Assembly: GCA_964453155.1 (NCBI GenBank)
Contig: CAYVQU010000055.1
Location: 1-29,770, forward strand
DNA from: CAYVQU01 sp964453155
GTDB taxonomy: Bacteria > Chloroflexota > Anaerolineae > Anaerolineales > UBA11858
Length of the DNA stretch: 29,770 nucleotides
Direction of reading: 5' to 3'
Shown here: piece after piece, positions 15,565-23,107 of the stretch
Position numbering within the stretch: position 1 is the first letter of the stretch
How the letters are laid out: every line of letters starts with the position of its first letter
Position numbers and translations under genes: made by a program
The notes under the pieces: model-generated
Told to the model about the DNA's origin: nothing
Seen by the model: the letters and a program-made list of their open reading frames with translations, nothing else
The model's database searches: none

Positions 15565-16680
15565 ATGAAAATCACCAAACTCGAAACCATCCATGTCAAA
15601 CCCCGCTGGCTGTTCCTGAAGGTCCATACGGATGAGGGCCTTGTTGGTCTGGGCGAACCCATTGTCGAAGGCCGGGCACAAACGGTTGAAACTGCCGTTC
15701 ATGAAATTGGACGTTATTTAATTGGAAAAGATCCCCGGCAGATCGAACATCACTGGCAGGCTATTTATCGCGGTCAGTTCTACCGGGGTGGACCGGTGTT
15801 GTGCAGCGCGTTATCGGGGATCGAGCAGGCGTTGTGGGATATTTTGGGGAAGTGGTTGAATGTGCCCGTTTATCAGTTCTTAGGCGGGAAAACCCGCGAC
15901 AAAATCCGAGTCTATGGCTGGCTGCACGGCGAGACGTTTGGGGATTACATCGAAAACGCTAAAACCGGGATTCGGGATGGGCTGACGGCTTTCAAAGTCG
16001 GGTTGACCGGCGCTATGAATATTATCGACTCTCCGGCCATAATCGACGAAAACGTCCAGCGGTTCGCCGAAATTCGAGCGGCGGTTGGCCCCGAAGTCGA
16101 AGTTGGGATCGATTTCCACGGCCGGGTCAGCCCGGCGATGGCGATCCAACTGGCGAAAGCGCTCGAACCCTACCAACCAATGTTTATTGAAGAACCTGTT
16201 CTCCCTGAGAATGTGGACGAGTTGGCTCGGGTGGCTCGCGGCACCAGTATCCCGATTGCGACGGGCGAGCGGTTATTTACCAAATGGGGTTTTCGGGAAG
16301 TTTTAGAGAAACAGGCCGCTGTCATTCTGCAGCCCGATCTATCCCATTCCGGCGGCATCTTGGAGACGAAAAAAATTGCGGCGATGGCCGAATGTTATTA
16401 CGGCGCGATTGCCCCCCATTGTCCCCTGGGGCCGATCGCTTTGGCGGCCTGTATTCAGCTCGATGCCTGTATCCCCAACTTTTTAATCCAGGAGCATGTC
16501 ACCACTGGTGAAGGTTACATCAAAAATCCTTTTGAAATCAAGGATGGCTATATTGATCTCCCCGCCGAGCCAGGATTGGGAATCGAACTCGATGAGGCTG
16601 CTCTTTCAAACAAAGTGTTTACTGGCGATTGGGAAACGCCGCGATTTTGGCACCCAGATGGTTCAGTGGCGGATTGGTGA
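15565..16680 (+). CDS. dgoD: D-galactonate dehydratase
   Basis: Enolase-superfamily dehydratase, 371 aa, converting D-galactonate to 2-keto-3-deoxy-D-galactonate. Catalytic residues fall at the same numbers as I recall for the E. coli enzyme: metal ligands D183, E209 and E235, and acid/base H185 and H285. 'VHTDEGLVGLGEPIVEGRA', 'FYRGGPVL', 'DFHGRVS' and 'APHCPLGPIALAACI' are DgoD signatures. In-frame sequence upstream (from 15502) lies in a repeat; GGAG 6 nt before the ATG at 15565 sets the start. It is divergent from the propeller gene. The kinase and aldolase on the other strand could complete the DeLey-Doudoroff route. A strong terminator follows. Confidence 0.95.
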   Translation: MKITKLETIHVKPRWLFLKVHTDEGLVGLGEPIVEGRAQTVETAVHEIGRYLIGKDPRQIEHHWQAIYRGQFYRGGPVLCSALSGIEQALWDILGKWLNVPVYQFLGGKTRDKIRVYGWLHGETFGDYIENAKTGIRDGLTAFKVGLTGAMNIIDSPAIIDENVQRFAEIRAAVGPEVEVGIDFHGRVSPAMAIQLAKALEPYQPMFIEEPVLPENVDELARVARGTSIPIATGERLFTKWGFREVLEKQAAVILQPDLSHSGGILETKKIAAMAECYYGAIAPHCPLGPIALAACIQLDACIPNFLIQEHVTTGEGYIKNPFEIKDGYIDLPAEPGLGIELDEAALSNKVFTGDWETPRFWHPDGSVADW

Positions 16681-16688
16681 AAGTTAAA

Positions 16689-16719
16689 ACAAAAAATGGC
16701 CTTTTGGGCCATTTTTTGT
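16689..16719. terminator. Bidirectional intrinsic terminator between dgoD and tRNA-Leu
   Basis: A 13-bp stem (ACAAAAAATGGCC with GGCCATTTTTTGT) and 5-nt loop has A-tract and T-tract built into the arms. It can stop transcription from dgoD on the plus strand and from the tRNA on the minus strand. Confidence 0.85.
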
Positions 16720-16724
16720 CACAG

Positions 16725-16808
16725 TGCCAGAGGTGGGAATCGAACCCACAAGTCCGTAAGGACACGCGAGTTTGAGTCGCGCGCGTCTGCCAGTTCCGCC
16801 ACTCTGGC
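16725..16808 (-). tRNA. tRNA-Leu (anticodon CAA)
   Basis: 84 nt. The acceptor stem GCCAGAG pairs with CTCTGGC, the discriminator is A, and no CCA is encoded. The anticodon arm CGCGA-CTCAAAC-TCGCG gives anticodon CAA, reading UUG. A long variable arm (TGTCCTTACGGACT), typical of tRNA-Leu, is present, and the T arm has GTGGG-TTCGATT-CCCAC. Its promoter and terminator are both visible. Confidence 0.96.
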
Positions 16809-16827
16809 GTGGTTTTAGTGTGCGCTA

Positions 16828-16855
16828 ATTTTAACGAAAACCTTAGTCCTGTCAA
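16828..16855 (-). promoter_or_regulatory. Promoter of tRNA-Leu
   Basis: On the minus strand, perfect -35 TTGACA (16850-16855), a 16-bp spacer, and -10 TAAAAT (16828-16833). Transcription would begin about a dozen bases before the tRNA 5' end. Confidence 0.75.
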
Positions 16856-16908
16856 GGATAGGTTTGTGGTAAGATTCTTACTCGATCCTAGAAGGAAACA
16901 GAGATATC

Positions 16909-18003
16909 ATGCCACCAACCATTTTTCCCTTTACCGCTATTGTCGGCCAAAACCGGATGCGCCGAGCTTTGGTCCTGAATGCAGTTGATCCTCGTATTGG
17001 AGGCGTTTTGATCCGCGGTGAGCGCGGCACGGCTAAATCGACTGCCGCCCGCGCTTTGGCCGAACTTCTGCCCGAAGTCAAAGTTATCACGGGTTGCCGC
17101 TTTGGGTGTGATCCTGAACGGCCGCATGCCTGGTGCACCGACTGCCGTGACCGAGAAAAAACCGAATACGAATGCCGCCCGACCCCCTTCGTCAACCTGC
17201 CCGTGTCGGCGACCGAAGACCGGGTTGTGGGGACCCTCGATATTGAGAAAGCCATCCAAAAGGGTGAGCGGCATTTCGATCCGGGTGTTTTGGCCGCGGC
17301 CAATGGCGGTTTGCTCTACATTGACGAGGTCAACCTATTGGATGACCATGTTGTCGATCTCCTGTTGGATTCGGCCGCGATGGGGATGAACATTGTCGAG
17401 CGAGAAGGGATTTCCTTCTCGCACCCGGCCCGTTTCATTTTGGTCGGTACGATGAACCCTGAAGAGGGCGACCTCCGCCCCCAATTATTGGATCGTTTTG
17501 CCTTATCGGTGGATATCCGGGGGATCCGGGATGCTCGTGAACGCGTCGACATCATGGAACGGCGGATTGCGTTTGATGCCGATTCCGATGGTTTTCGCGA
17601 GCAGTGGCTGCCAAAAGAAAAAGAACTCTCCGATCAGATTGCCGCGGCCCGTAAATTGGTCCGTAAGGTGACCTACACCAAACGCGATCTGCTCAGCATC
17701 GCGGCGCTGTCGGCCTCGATGAACGTGGACGGGCACCGCTCCGATCTGGTGATCCTCAAAGCCGCCATGGCGCACGCCGCCTTCGAGACTCGGACCGCTA
17801 TCACCCAACGCGATATCGCCCTGGCTGCCGAGTTAGCTTTCCCCCATCGCATGAAGAAAGGGCCATTCCACCAGCAGGACATCGGTTTCACCGAACTTCA
17901 GGAACGCATCGACCAGTTACAAGGCGCTCACATGGATACGGATGAAACCCAACCGGCTCCTGATGATGCGGAGGCCGAGGAAAAAAAAAAGCCGGTGACG
18001 TAA
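16909..18003 (+). CDS. chlI: Chelatase AAA+ ATPase (ChlI/BchI-like), N-terminal part of ChlD-type gene
   Basis: 364 aa to the zero-frame stop. AAA+ motor of the Mg/Co-chelatase type: Walker A GERGTAKS (37-44), a cysteine cluster C63/C67/C76/C79, Walker B LLYIDE (135-140), and 'VGTMNPEEGDLRPQLLDRFAL' with the sensor-1 and arginine-finger region. After the AAA+ lid it ends in a Pro/Glu/Lys tail encoded by an A10 tract. The next frame continues, without any ATG or GTG, into the linker and VWA domain of ChlD/BchD. The gene can therefore give a short I-like subunit by normal termination and a 680-residue D-like subunit by -1 frameshifting. Metal chelation into porphyrin or corrin needs a large ChlH or CobN partner, absent from this window. 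Cobalt and vitamin B12 synthesis is the likelier role in a non-phototroph. Confidence 0.9.
   Translation: MPPTIFPFTAIVGQNRMRRALVLNAVDPRIGGVLIRGERGTAKSTAARALAELLPEVKVITGCRFGCDPERPHAWCTDCRDREKTEYECRPTPFVNLPVSATEDRVVGTLDIEKAIQKGERHFDPGVLAAANGGLLYIDEVNLLDDHVVDLLLDSAAMGMNIVEREGISFSHPARFILVGTMNPEEGDLRPQLLDRFALSVDIRGIRDARERVDIMERRIAFDADSDGFREQWLPKEKELSDQIAAARKLVRKVTYTKRDLLSIAALSASMNVDGHRSDLVILKAAMAHAAFETRTAITQRDIALAAELAFPHRMKKGPFHQQDIGFTELQERIDQLQGAHMDTDETQPAPDDAEAEEKKKPVT
17970..17991 (+). promoter_or_regulatory. Putative programmed -1 ribosomal frameshift site
   Basis: An internal Shine-Dalgarno GGAGG (17970-17974), a 10-nt spacer, then the slippery heptamer A_AAA_AAG (17985-17991) in the correct zero-frame phase, within a run of ten A. 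The layout matches E. coli dnaX. The zero-frame stop TAA follows at 18001-18003. No strong downstream stem-loop is apparent by eye. Confidence 0.7.
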
Positions 18004-18950
18004 AGCCAAAAATTTCGGACGAACAACCGCAGCAGCAAGCCCCGCCCGAACCCGCCAAACAGGATGTCTTTGACTCCGGCTATGCCAACTGGTGGGAGGG
18101 TGGTGATAAAGTAAAAACCGGGGAGGTCTTTACCCCCCGCAGCATCGACGCCCCCATCGACCGGCTCACCCGCCGGCAGTCGGGGCGTCGCTCGCGTACC
18201 AAGACCGAGCGCAAACGCGGCCGTTACATCCAATCTCGCCCGGCCGAAGGAAAAACCTCCGATATTGCCTTCGATGCCACCATTCGGGCTGCCGCGCCAT
18301 ATCAGGTCAACCGCGAGGAACGCCGCAAAGAGGTCGCTTTCGCCATCGAAACTTCCGATTTGCAACGCAAGGTCCGGGTCAAGAAATCGGCTAACCTGAT
18401 CCTGTTTGCGGTCGATGCCTCCTGGTCTATGGCTGTTGCCGAACGGATGCAGGCCACCAAAGGGGCGATCTTATCTCTCCTGACGGATGCTTATCAACGC
18501 CGCGACCGGGTGGGGTTGATCGTCTTCCAAAAGGACCGCGCGACCCTGGTACTGCCGCCGACCAATTCAGTCCAACTGGCCCAACGCGCCCTGGCCGACA
18601 TCCCCGTTGGTGGCAAAACACCGCTCGCCGCCGGGCTTTACCTGGCCCATTCTGTCATCAAACAGCAAAGCATGGTTTTTCCCGATGTCGTTCCCCTGCT
18701 GATCTTGCTCACCGATGGGGCCGGAAATGTCGCCATGGGCAATCTGCCGCCCCAAGACGAAGCCCACAAACTCGCTCAACTCATCGCCGAAGAAGAAATC
18801 CGTTCCATTGTCATCAACATGGAACACGCCGCCTTTGATCAAGGGTTGGCTCAAGGTCTCGCTGATCATCTCGGTGCGCCGTGTTACACGCTGCACGAAC
18901 TGAAGGCGGAGACTTTGTATGAGGCGGTACGGGGCGAAATGGATACATAG
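17991..18950 (+). CDS. chlD: ChlD C-terminal part: acidic/proline linker and VWA domain, reached by -1 frameshift
   Basis: Read from the slip site this frame encodes 319 residues. They comprise a Gln/Pro-rich linker, a 'GRRSRTKTERKRGRY' basic segment, and the conserved block 'IAFDATIRAAAPYQ' that precedes the integrin-I/VWA domain in ChlD/BchD proteins. A complete MIDAS follows: DASWS, the 'GGKTPLAAGL' threonine, and LTDGAGN. The only conventional start in this frame is a TTG at 18360. It lies after the conserved linker and at the edge of the VWA domain, so independent initiation would lose conserved sequence. The D subunit couples the AAA+ ring to the large chelatase subunit. The alternative reading is a genuine frameshift mutation or an indel error in the A10 tract. 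Confidence 0.85.
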   Translation, partial: AGDVKPKISDEQPQQQAPPEPAKQDVFDSGYANWWEGGDKVKTGEVFTPRSIDAPIDRLTRRQSGRRSRTKTERKRGRYIQSRPAEGKTSDIAFDATIRAAAPYQVNREERRKEVAFAIETSDLQRKVRVKKSANLILFAVDASWSMAVAERMQATKGAILSLLTDAYQRRDRVGLIVFQKDRATLVLPPTNSVQLAQRALADIPVGGKTPLAAGLYLAHSVIKQQSMVFPDVVPLLILLTDGAGNVAMGNLPPQDEAHKLAQLIAEEEIRSIVINMEHAAFDQGLAQGLADHLGAPCYTLHELKAETLYEAVRGEMDT

Positions 18951-18953
18951 CAG

Positions 18954-18997
18954 TTGTGAGTTGAGGGTTGTGAGTGCCATTACCCCTCAACTCACAA
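18954..18997. repeat. Intergenic hairpin between chelatase and peptidase genes
   Basis: A 14-bp perfect inverted repeat, TTGTGAGTTGAGGG (18954-18967) and CCCTCAACTCACAA (18984-18997), with a 16-nt loop that itself repeats TTGTGAGTG. There is no T-tract, so it could be an mRNA stabiliser or a short dispersed repeat rather than a classical terminator. Confidence 0.55.
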
Positions 18998-19024
18998 ACC
19001 TCAACCTAAATCTCTGGAGAACTC

Positions 19025-20530
19025 ATGACTGACGAAAATAATAAACAAGATAATTCTTCAACCGAAGGCCCTCAAGACAACCTATCCATTACTCACCACG
19101 TCATTACGATCAATGGCCGGAAGTTGAAATACACTGCTACCGCCGGAACGATGGTGTTGAAAGAAGAGTCGGAGCGGGGCGGGGATACCCAGAATGAAAA
19201 CGAGGGTGATAAACCCAAGGCCGAAATCTTTTTCGTGGCCTACACCTTGGATCGGGATGAAGCGGTTACAGATGTTGAACACCGCCGCCAACGACCGGTA
19301 ACCTTTTCTTTCAACGGCGGGCCGGGTTCGTCCTCGGTCTGGTTGCATCTTGGGCTTTTGGGCCCCCGCCGAGTTGAGATGGGGGATGTGGGTAATCTAC
19401 TCCCACCGCCATACCAACTGGTCGATAACGAGTTTTCGTTGCTCGATGAAACTGATCTGGTCTTTATTGATCCCGTAACTACCGGTTACAGCCGGGCTGT
19501 AGAAGGTGAGAATCCCAAACAGTTCCATAATTTTGAGAAGGATATCGCCTCGGTCGGTGACTTTATTCGGCTGTACACCACCCGTTATAATCGCTGGTCC
19601 TCGCCCAAATTCTTGATTGGTGAGAGTTATGGCACTACCCGGTCGGCAGGGTTATCAGGCTATCTTCAAGAGCGCCACGGGATGTTCCTGAACGGGATCA
19701 TGTTGATCTCTTCGATCCTGAATTTCCAAACCGCGCGTTTCACCCCCGGAAACGATCTCCCTTATATCCTCTTCTTGCCAACCTACACCGCTACGGCCTG
19801 GTATCATAACCGCCTGGATGCTGATTTGCAAAAAGATTTGTACGCCACCCTCAAAGAAGTCGAGGATTTTGCCCTGAACGAATATACTGTCGCCTTGATG
19901 AAAGGAGACGCGCTCCCCACGGTTGAATATGACCAGATCGTTGCCAAGCTGGCCCGCTACACTGGTGTGACCGAGGCATATGTCCGTCAGACAAATTTGC
20001 GCCTGAATATTATGCGCTACACGAAGGAACTCCAGCGCGATATCCGTCGGACGACCGGTCGCCTGGATTCCCGCTTTACGGGTATTGACCGCGATGCGGC
20101 TGGCGAGATGTGGGAATACGATCCCAGCCTGGCCGCCATCACCGGGCCATACACCGGTACGCTCAATGATTATGTTCGCACCGAATTGGAATACGAATCC
20201 GATCTGCCTTATGAGATTCTGTCGCGCCGAGTACATCCCTGGGGGTATGAGTCCCACCAAAATGAGTATATTAATGTTGCCGAGACCCTCCGCAAGGCCA
20301 TGACAATCAATCCCCATCTGAAGGTTTTAATTGCCAATGGCTATTATGATCTGGCGACACCCTATTTTGCCACGATCTACACCTTCAATCATATGGATTT
20401 GGACGAGAGCCTGCAAGACAACTACGCCATGACGTTCTATGAAGCCGGGCACATGATGTACGTCCATATGCCCTCCTTTGAGCAGTTGAAGCAGGATTTG
20501 GCTGCGTTTGTGCAGGGTGCCATACGCTGA
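19025..20530 (+). CDS. Peptidase S10 family serine carboxypeptidase
   Basis: 501 aa alpha/beta-hydrolase-fold peptidase. 'SFNGGPGSSS' (about residues 95-104) forms the oxyanion hole. The nucleophile is S201 in GESYGT, with D442 (NGYYDLATP) and H476 (EAGHMMYVH) completing the triad. S10 enzymes remove C-terminal residues, usually at acidic pH. Bacterial members like this one are poorly characterised. No signal peptide is seen, so it is probably cytoplasmic. GGAG stands about 8 nt before the ATG. A perfect palindromic terminator follows, so it appears to end its transcription unit. Confidence 0.93.
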   Translation: MTDENNKQDNSSTEGPQDNLSITHHVITINGRKLKYTATAGTMVLKEESERGGDTQNENEGDKPKAEIFFVAYTLDRDEAVTDVEHRRQRPVTFSFNGGPGSSSVWLHLGLLGPRRVEMGDVGNLLPPPYQLVDNEFSLLDETDLVFIDPVTTGYSRAVEGENPKQFHNFEKDIASVGDFIRLYTTRYNRWSSPKFLIGESYGTTRSAGLSGYLQERHGMFLNGIMLISSILNFQTARFTPGNDLPYILFLPTYTATAWYHNRLDADLQKDLYATLKEVEDFALNEYTVALMKGDALPTVEYDQIVAKLARYTGVTEAYVRQTNLRLNIMRYTKELQRDIRRTTGRLDSRFTGIDRDAAGEMWEYDPSLAAITGPYTGTLNDYVRTELEYESDLPYEILSRRVHPWGYESHQNEYINVAETLRKAMTINPHLKVLIANGYYDLATPYFATIYTFNHMDLDESLQDNYAMTFYEAGHMMYVHMPSFEQLKQDLAAFVQGAIR

Positions 20531-20567
20531 CGGTTTCAACGCGGAGGATTGTACCCAGAAACCGAAT

Positions 20568-20603
20568 AACACAACCGCGGATCAATTGATCCGCGGTTGT
20601 GTT
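20568..20603 (+). terminator. Intrinsic terminator after S10 peptidase gene
   Basis: A perfect 36-bp palindrome (arm AACACAACCGCGGATC, centre AATT) is followed by a short T-run and AAA. The stem is very stable. Confidence 0.75.
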
Positions 20604-20649
20604 TAAAGCACGCTATAATCAGAATAGGTGTTTTGATGCCGATGACTGC

Positions 20650-20922
20650 TCTGATGCAATAATTTCACTTGCCAGCCCCATGACCCATATCTCTGCCGAT
20701 GATCCGCCGTTCTTAATCATCCACGGTGATCAAGATCAAGTTGTTCCAATGGCGCAATCAGAAATTTTGGCGGCCGAACTCGAAGCGGCGGGAGTGCCGG
20801 TAACTTATCAGGTTGTGAAGAATGCCGGACACGGTTTATCCAGAGCCGGGGGCGCGTTAGGCCCTGGTTATGAAGAAATATTTGTCCTGGTAGCGAATTT
20901 CTTTGATCAGCATTTAAAATAA
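20650..20922 (+). pseudogene. 5'-truncated alpha/beta hydrolase (esterase/prolyl-oligopeptidase type)
   Basis: Only the C-terminal third of an alpha/beta hydrolase remains. 'ASPMTHISADDPPFLIIHGDQDQVVP' supplies the acid residue and 'VVKNAGHGL' the catalytic histidine. The region that would hold the G-x-S-x-G nucleophile is missing, and a terminator palindrome stands directly upstream. The open frame runs back to a GTG at 20599 inside that palindrome, which is not a credible start. An ATG at 20680 would leave a fragment of about 80 aa. The reading frame itself is intact to its stop, so the truncation may be recent. Confidence 0.75.
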
Positions 20923-20927
20923 GACCT

Positions 20928-22151
20928 ATGCAATTTCTGAAGTATGCGTTTATTGGGTTTTTTATCCTGTTAGCTGCATGTCAAACCACGCCCACTGAAC
21001 TGAAATCTCAATGGGGCGACGGGCGAGATGATATTTCACCCCAGGCCATTGCCGCTACTCTTTCAGCTACCCCGCCACCTGCCTCGACAGTGATTGCACC
21101 TAAGTGTACCGCCACTGCCCTGATTCCTAGCAGCCCTACCGTGGCCGCTACGATCACACCCACCTCGTTACCGACTGACACACCGGCACCACTCTCAACT
21201 TTATCTTATACGCCGACGCTCGCTTCATCCCCTGATGTTTTGTCCACGACCTGGGTTTTCTCAGATTCTCAACTGGTTTCCAATGCGGTGATAAATGATA
21301 TTGCCTGGGCTCCTGGTGATGATATTTTTGCTGCCGTTACGGCTTTGGGTTTATTTGTTGGTGACAGTACTACGCTTGAAATTAAACGGACGTTCAACCT
21401 CGGAGAAAAATTTACCAGTGTGGCTTTCACACCAAACACCGGCTTTGTAGTCGCTGCTGATCTGAAAGGGGATATCCATTGGCATCATCCAACGAAAGGC
21501 AGTCACCTAAACACCCTGGCCGCTCATCGGTTAGGTGTAGCTGACTTCGCCTTGCCTATTTGGGGAGAAATACTGCTCTCTGGTAGTGATGATGGTTCAT
21601 TGCGATTGTGGGTGACTGGCAATGTCCTTAATCAAGCTAATGCTGGCTTTCCGCGCTTGCAAGAATGGCAGATCGACGGTCGGATTACAAAGGTGGCAAT
21701 TAATGCCACTCGTCAACTTGCGATCGCGGGAACCGATCAGGCCATTTGGGGGTGGGATTCTGGCACCGGAGAACCCCGGCACCACATCGATAATATTGAT
21801 GGCTGGGTTACTGACCTCGACATCAGTCCCAGTGGCGATCAATTAGCCTTTACGAATGATCGCAATGTCCTTCAAATCTGGGATACAACTACTTGGCGTC
21901 CTGCTCAGACTTTGTTTATCGAGCCAATAGATCGACTGACGCGACTGGCATTTAGTCCCGACGGTCATTACTTAGCGTTGGGCGGAAACAATGGCGTGGT
22001 AGTTGTCTGGGATCTGAGGCAAAACCTTTTATTGGATCCCCAGGTTCCGCTGGATGCAGTCGTGACGAGTCTGGCATTCAATTCAGCTGCCACCCAACTA
22101 TTAACTGGATATGACAACGGTGTTGTTCGAGTTTGGGATTTTGACAAATAG
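20928..22151 (+). CDS. WD40-repeat lipoprotein
   Basis: 407 aa. A signal peptide with lipobox LAAC (cysteine C18) indicates lipid anchoring outside the membrane. A Thr/Pro/Ser-rich low-complexity linker (about residues 40-105) leads to WD40-type blades. Recognisable units include 'LLSGSDDGSLRLWV', 'LAFTNDRNVLQIWD', 'LALGGNNGVVVVWD' and 'LLTGYDNGVVRVWD'. It probably forms a seven-bladed propeller used for protein binding at the cell surface; the partner is unknown. The ribosome site is weak. It begins 5 nt after the hydrolase remnant. A short hairpin-forming spacer (about 22153-22178) separates it from the next gene. Confidence 0.88.
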   Translation: MQFLKYAFIGFFILLAACQTTPTELKSQWGDGRDDISPQAIAATLSATPPPASTVIAPKCTATALIPSSPTVAATITPTSLPTDTPAPLSTLSYTPTLASSPDVLSTTWVFSDSQLVSNAVINDIAWAPGDDIFAAVTALGLFVGDSTTLEIKRTFNLGEKFTSVAFTPNTGFVVAADLKGDIHWHHPTKGSHLNTLAAHRLGVADFALPIWGEILLSGSDDGSLRLWVTGNVLNQANAGFPRLQEWQIDGRITKVAINATRQLAIAGTDQAIWGWDSGTGEPRHHIDNIDGWVTDLDISPSGDQLAFTNDRNVLQIWDTTTWRPAQTLFIEPIDRLTRLAFSPDGHYLALGGNNGVVVVWDLRQNLLLDPQVPLDAVVTSLAFNSAATQLLTGYDNGVVRVWDFDK

Positions 22152-22192
22152 TAAGGGCAGGGAAACGAAGCCCCTACCATCAGGAGATTGTG

Positions 22193-22876
22193 ATGAAAAA
22201 AAATAGATGGATTTTTGCCATTTTGATATTGAAGGTGGTGTCCCTGGCTTGTGTTGGTGGTCTAGACCCGGAAGATGCCCCCCAATTAGCGGGGACGATA
22301 ACCTACGAAGAAGGCCAGCAAGTGACTCCAATTGAGGCCAAAGAGGCTATTCAGACCTTTGCCCGCGAAGTTGTCGGACTGGATATCCCTGATTTGCGCG
22401 CAGGAGGCAAATCGGGCGAATTAAATTTGCCCGTCAGCACGATGGATGGTGTCGAAGTCGCCTTTGATTTAGCCGGGACGACGTATTTTGGCGTTTGGGG
22501 CCGGGGGGTGGCCTCCCTGAGTTTTGGCGATTCGGCCGTCAGTGGCGATCTGTTTGCCGATGTCCAGGATGGTAGTTTGGGGGCTTTTGCTGTGCGCGTG
22601 GATGAACCTATGCCCGCAGATGCCCCGACAGCACTGGGAATGATCTTGACAACCTATCCTAGTTTGATGGGATACGAGTTTTTCGAGACGCCGCTGGAAG
22701 AAGTTGGGTTTGAGTTCAGTGCCGGGCAGGCCGATGACATTGATATCCAGGGATGGGAGGTGACTTTGACCGGCACAACTATCAGCGCCGGAGTCCGACC
22801 CGGGGTGCGAGAATCCAAATCGGTGGTGTGGGTGGTAGTGGCCTCCGGAGCGTTGGCCACCCCATTTGATCAGTGA
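22193..22876 (+). CDS. Exported protein of unknown function
   Basis: 227 aa, not recognised. A hydrophobic N-terminus (residues 5-19) ends at C20 in 'VVSLACVGG', a marginal lipobox with Ser at -3 and a lysine inside the hydrophobic core, so it is a possible lipoprotein. The rest is acidic and beta-rich, with segments such as 'VEVAFDLAGTTYFGVWGRGVASLSFGD'. A short hydrophobic stretch near the C-terminus (VVWVVVASGAL) is probably a buried strand. AGGAGA lies 5 nt before the ATG at 22193; a GTG directly before it is less likely. Same strand as the WD40 lipoprotein, possibly co-transcribed. Confidence 0.75.
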   Translation: MKKNRWIFAILILKVVSLACVGGLDPEDAPQLAGTITYEEGQQVTPIEAKEAIQTFAREVVGLDIPDLRAGGKSGELNLPVSTMDGVEVAFDLAGTTYFGVWGRGVASLSFGDSAVSGDLFADVQDGSLGAFAVRVDEPMPADAPTALGMILTTYPSLMGYEFFETPLEEVGFEFSAGQADDIDIQGWEVTLTGTTISAGVRPGVRESKSVVWVVVASGALATPFDQ

Positions 22877-22968
22877 AATAAGGAAGTCGGGGTGCGGAAC
22901 TAGCGAATAGGAAGGAATGCCCTAAATCTCTGTGCCCTAGTCCCTTCTTTCATACTAAACGAGAAATA

Positions 22969-22999
22969 GGAGCCTGATAAATCCAGGCTCCCTATATTT
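22969..22999 (+). terminator. Intrinsic terminator
   Basis: GGAGCCTG (22969-22976), a 7-nt loop, and CAGGCTCC (22984-22991), followed by ctatatttt. It separates the exported-protein gene from the GntR promoter. Confidence 0.7.
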
Positions 23000-23033
23000 T
23001 ATGGGGGATTCTCAAATTTTCCATAACCCCGGC

Positions 23034-23093
23034 TTGACTCTTTTTTGAATCTGTGTACAATCATACAAAGATACAATTATACAATTATATTAT
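23034..23093 (+). promoter_or_regulatory. Promoter and 8-bp-spaced TACAAT repeat array before GntR gene
   Basis: The -35 is TTGACT (23034-23039), then 16 bp, then -10 TACAAT (23056-23061). TACAAT-like hexamers then repeat exactly every 8 bp (23056, 23064, 23072, 23080, and TATTAT at 23088) up to the ribosome site. They are candidate binding sites for the GntR protein encoded next, or alternative -10 boxes. Confidence 0.6.
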
Positions 23094-23107
23094 CGAAAGG
23101 AGGCCGG

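Noticed and set aside
16878..17303. Antisense open frames across the chelatase AAA+ domain
   Set aside because: The sense strand encodes a complete conserved AAA+ domain. The antisense products are low-complexity shadows without start signals.
18360..18950. Independent VWA gene starting at TTG 18360
   Set aside because: The conserved ChlD linker lies upstream in the same frame and would be lost. TTG is weak and no ribosome site precedes it. Frameshifted translation explains the sequence better.
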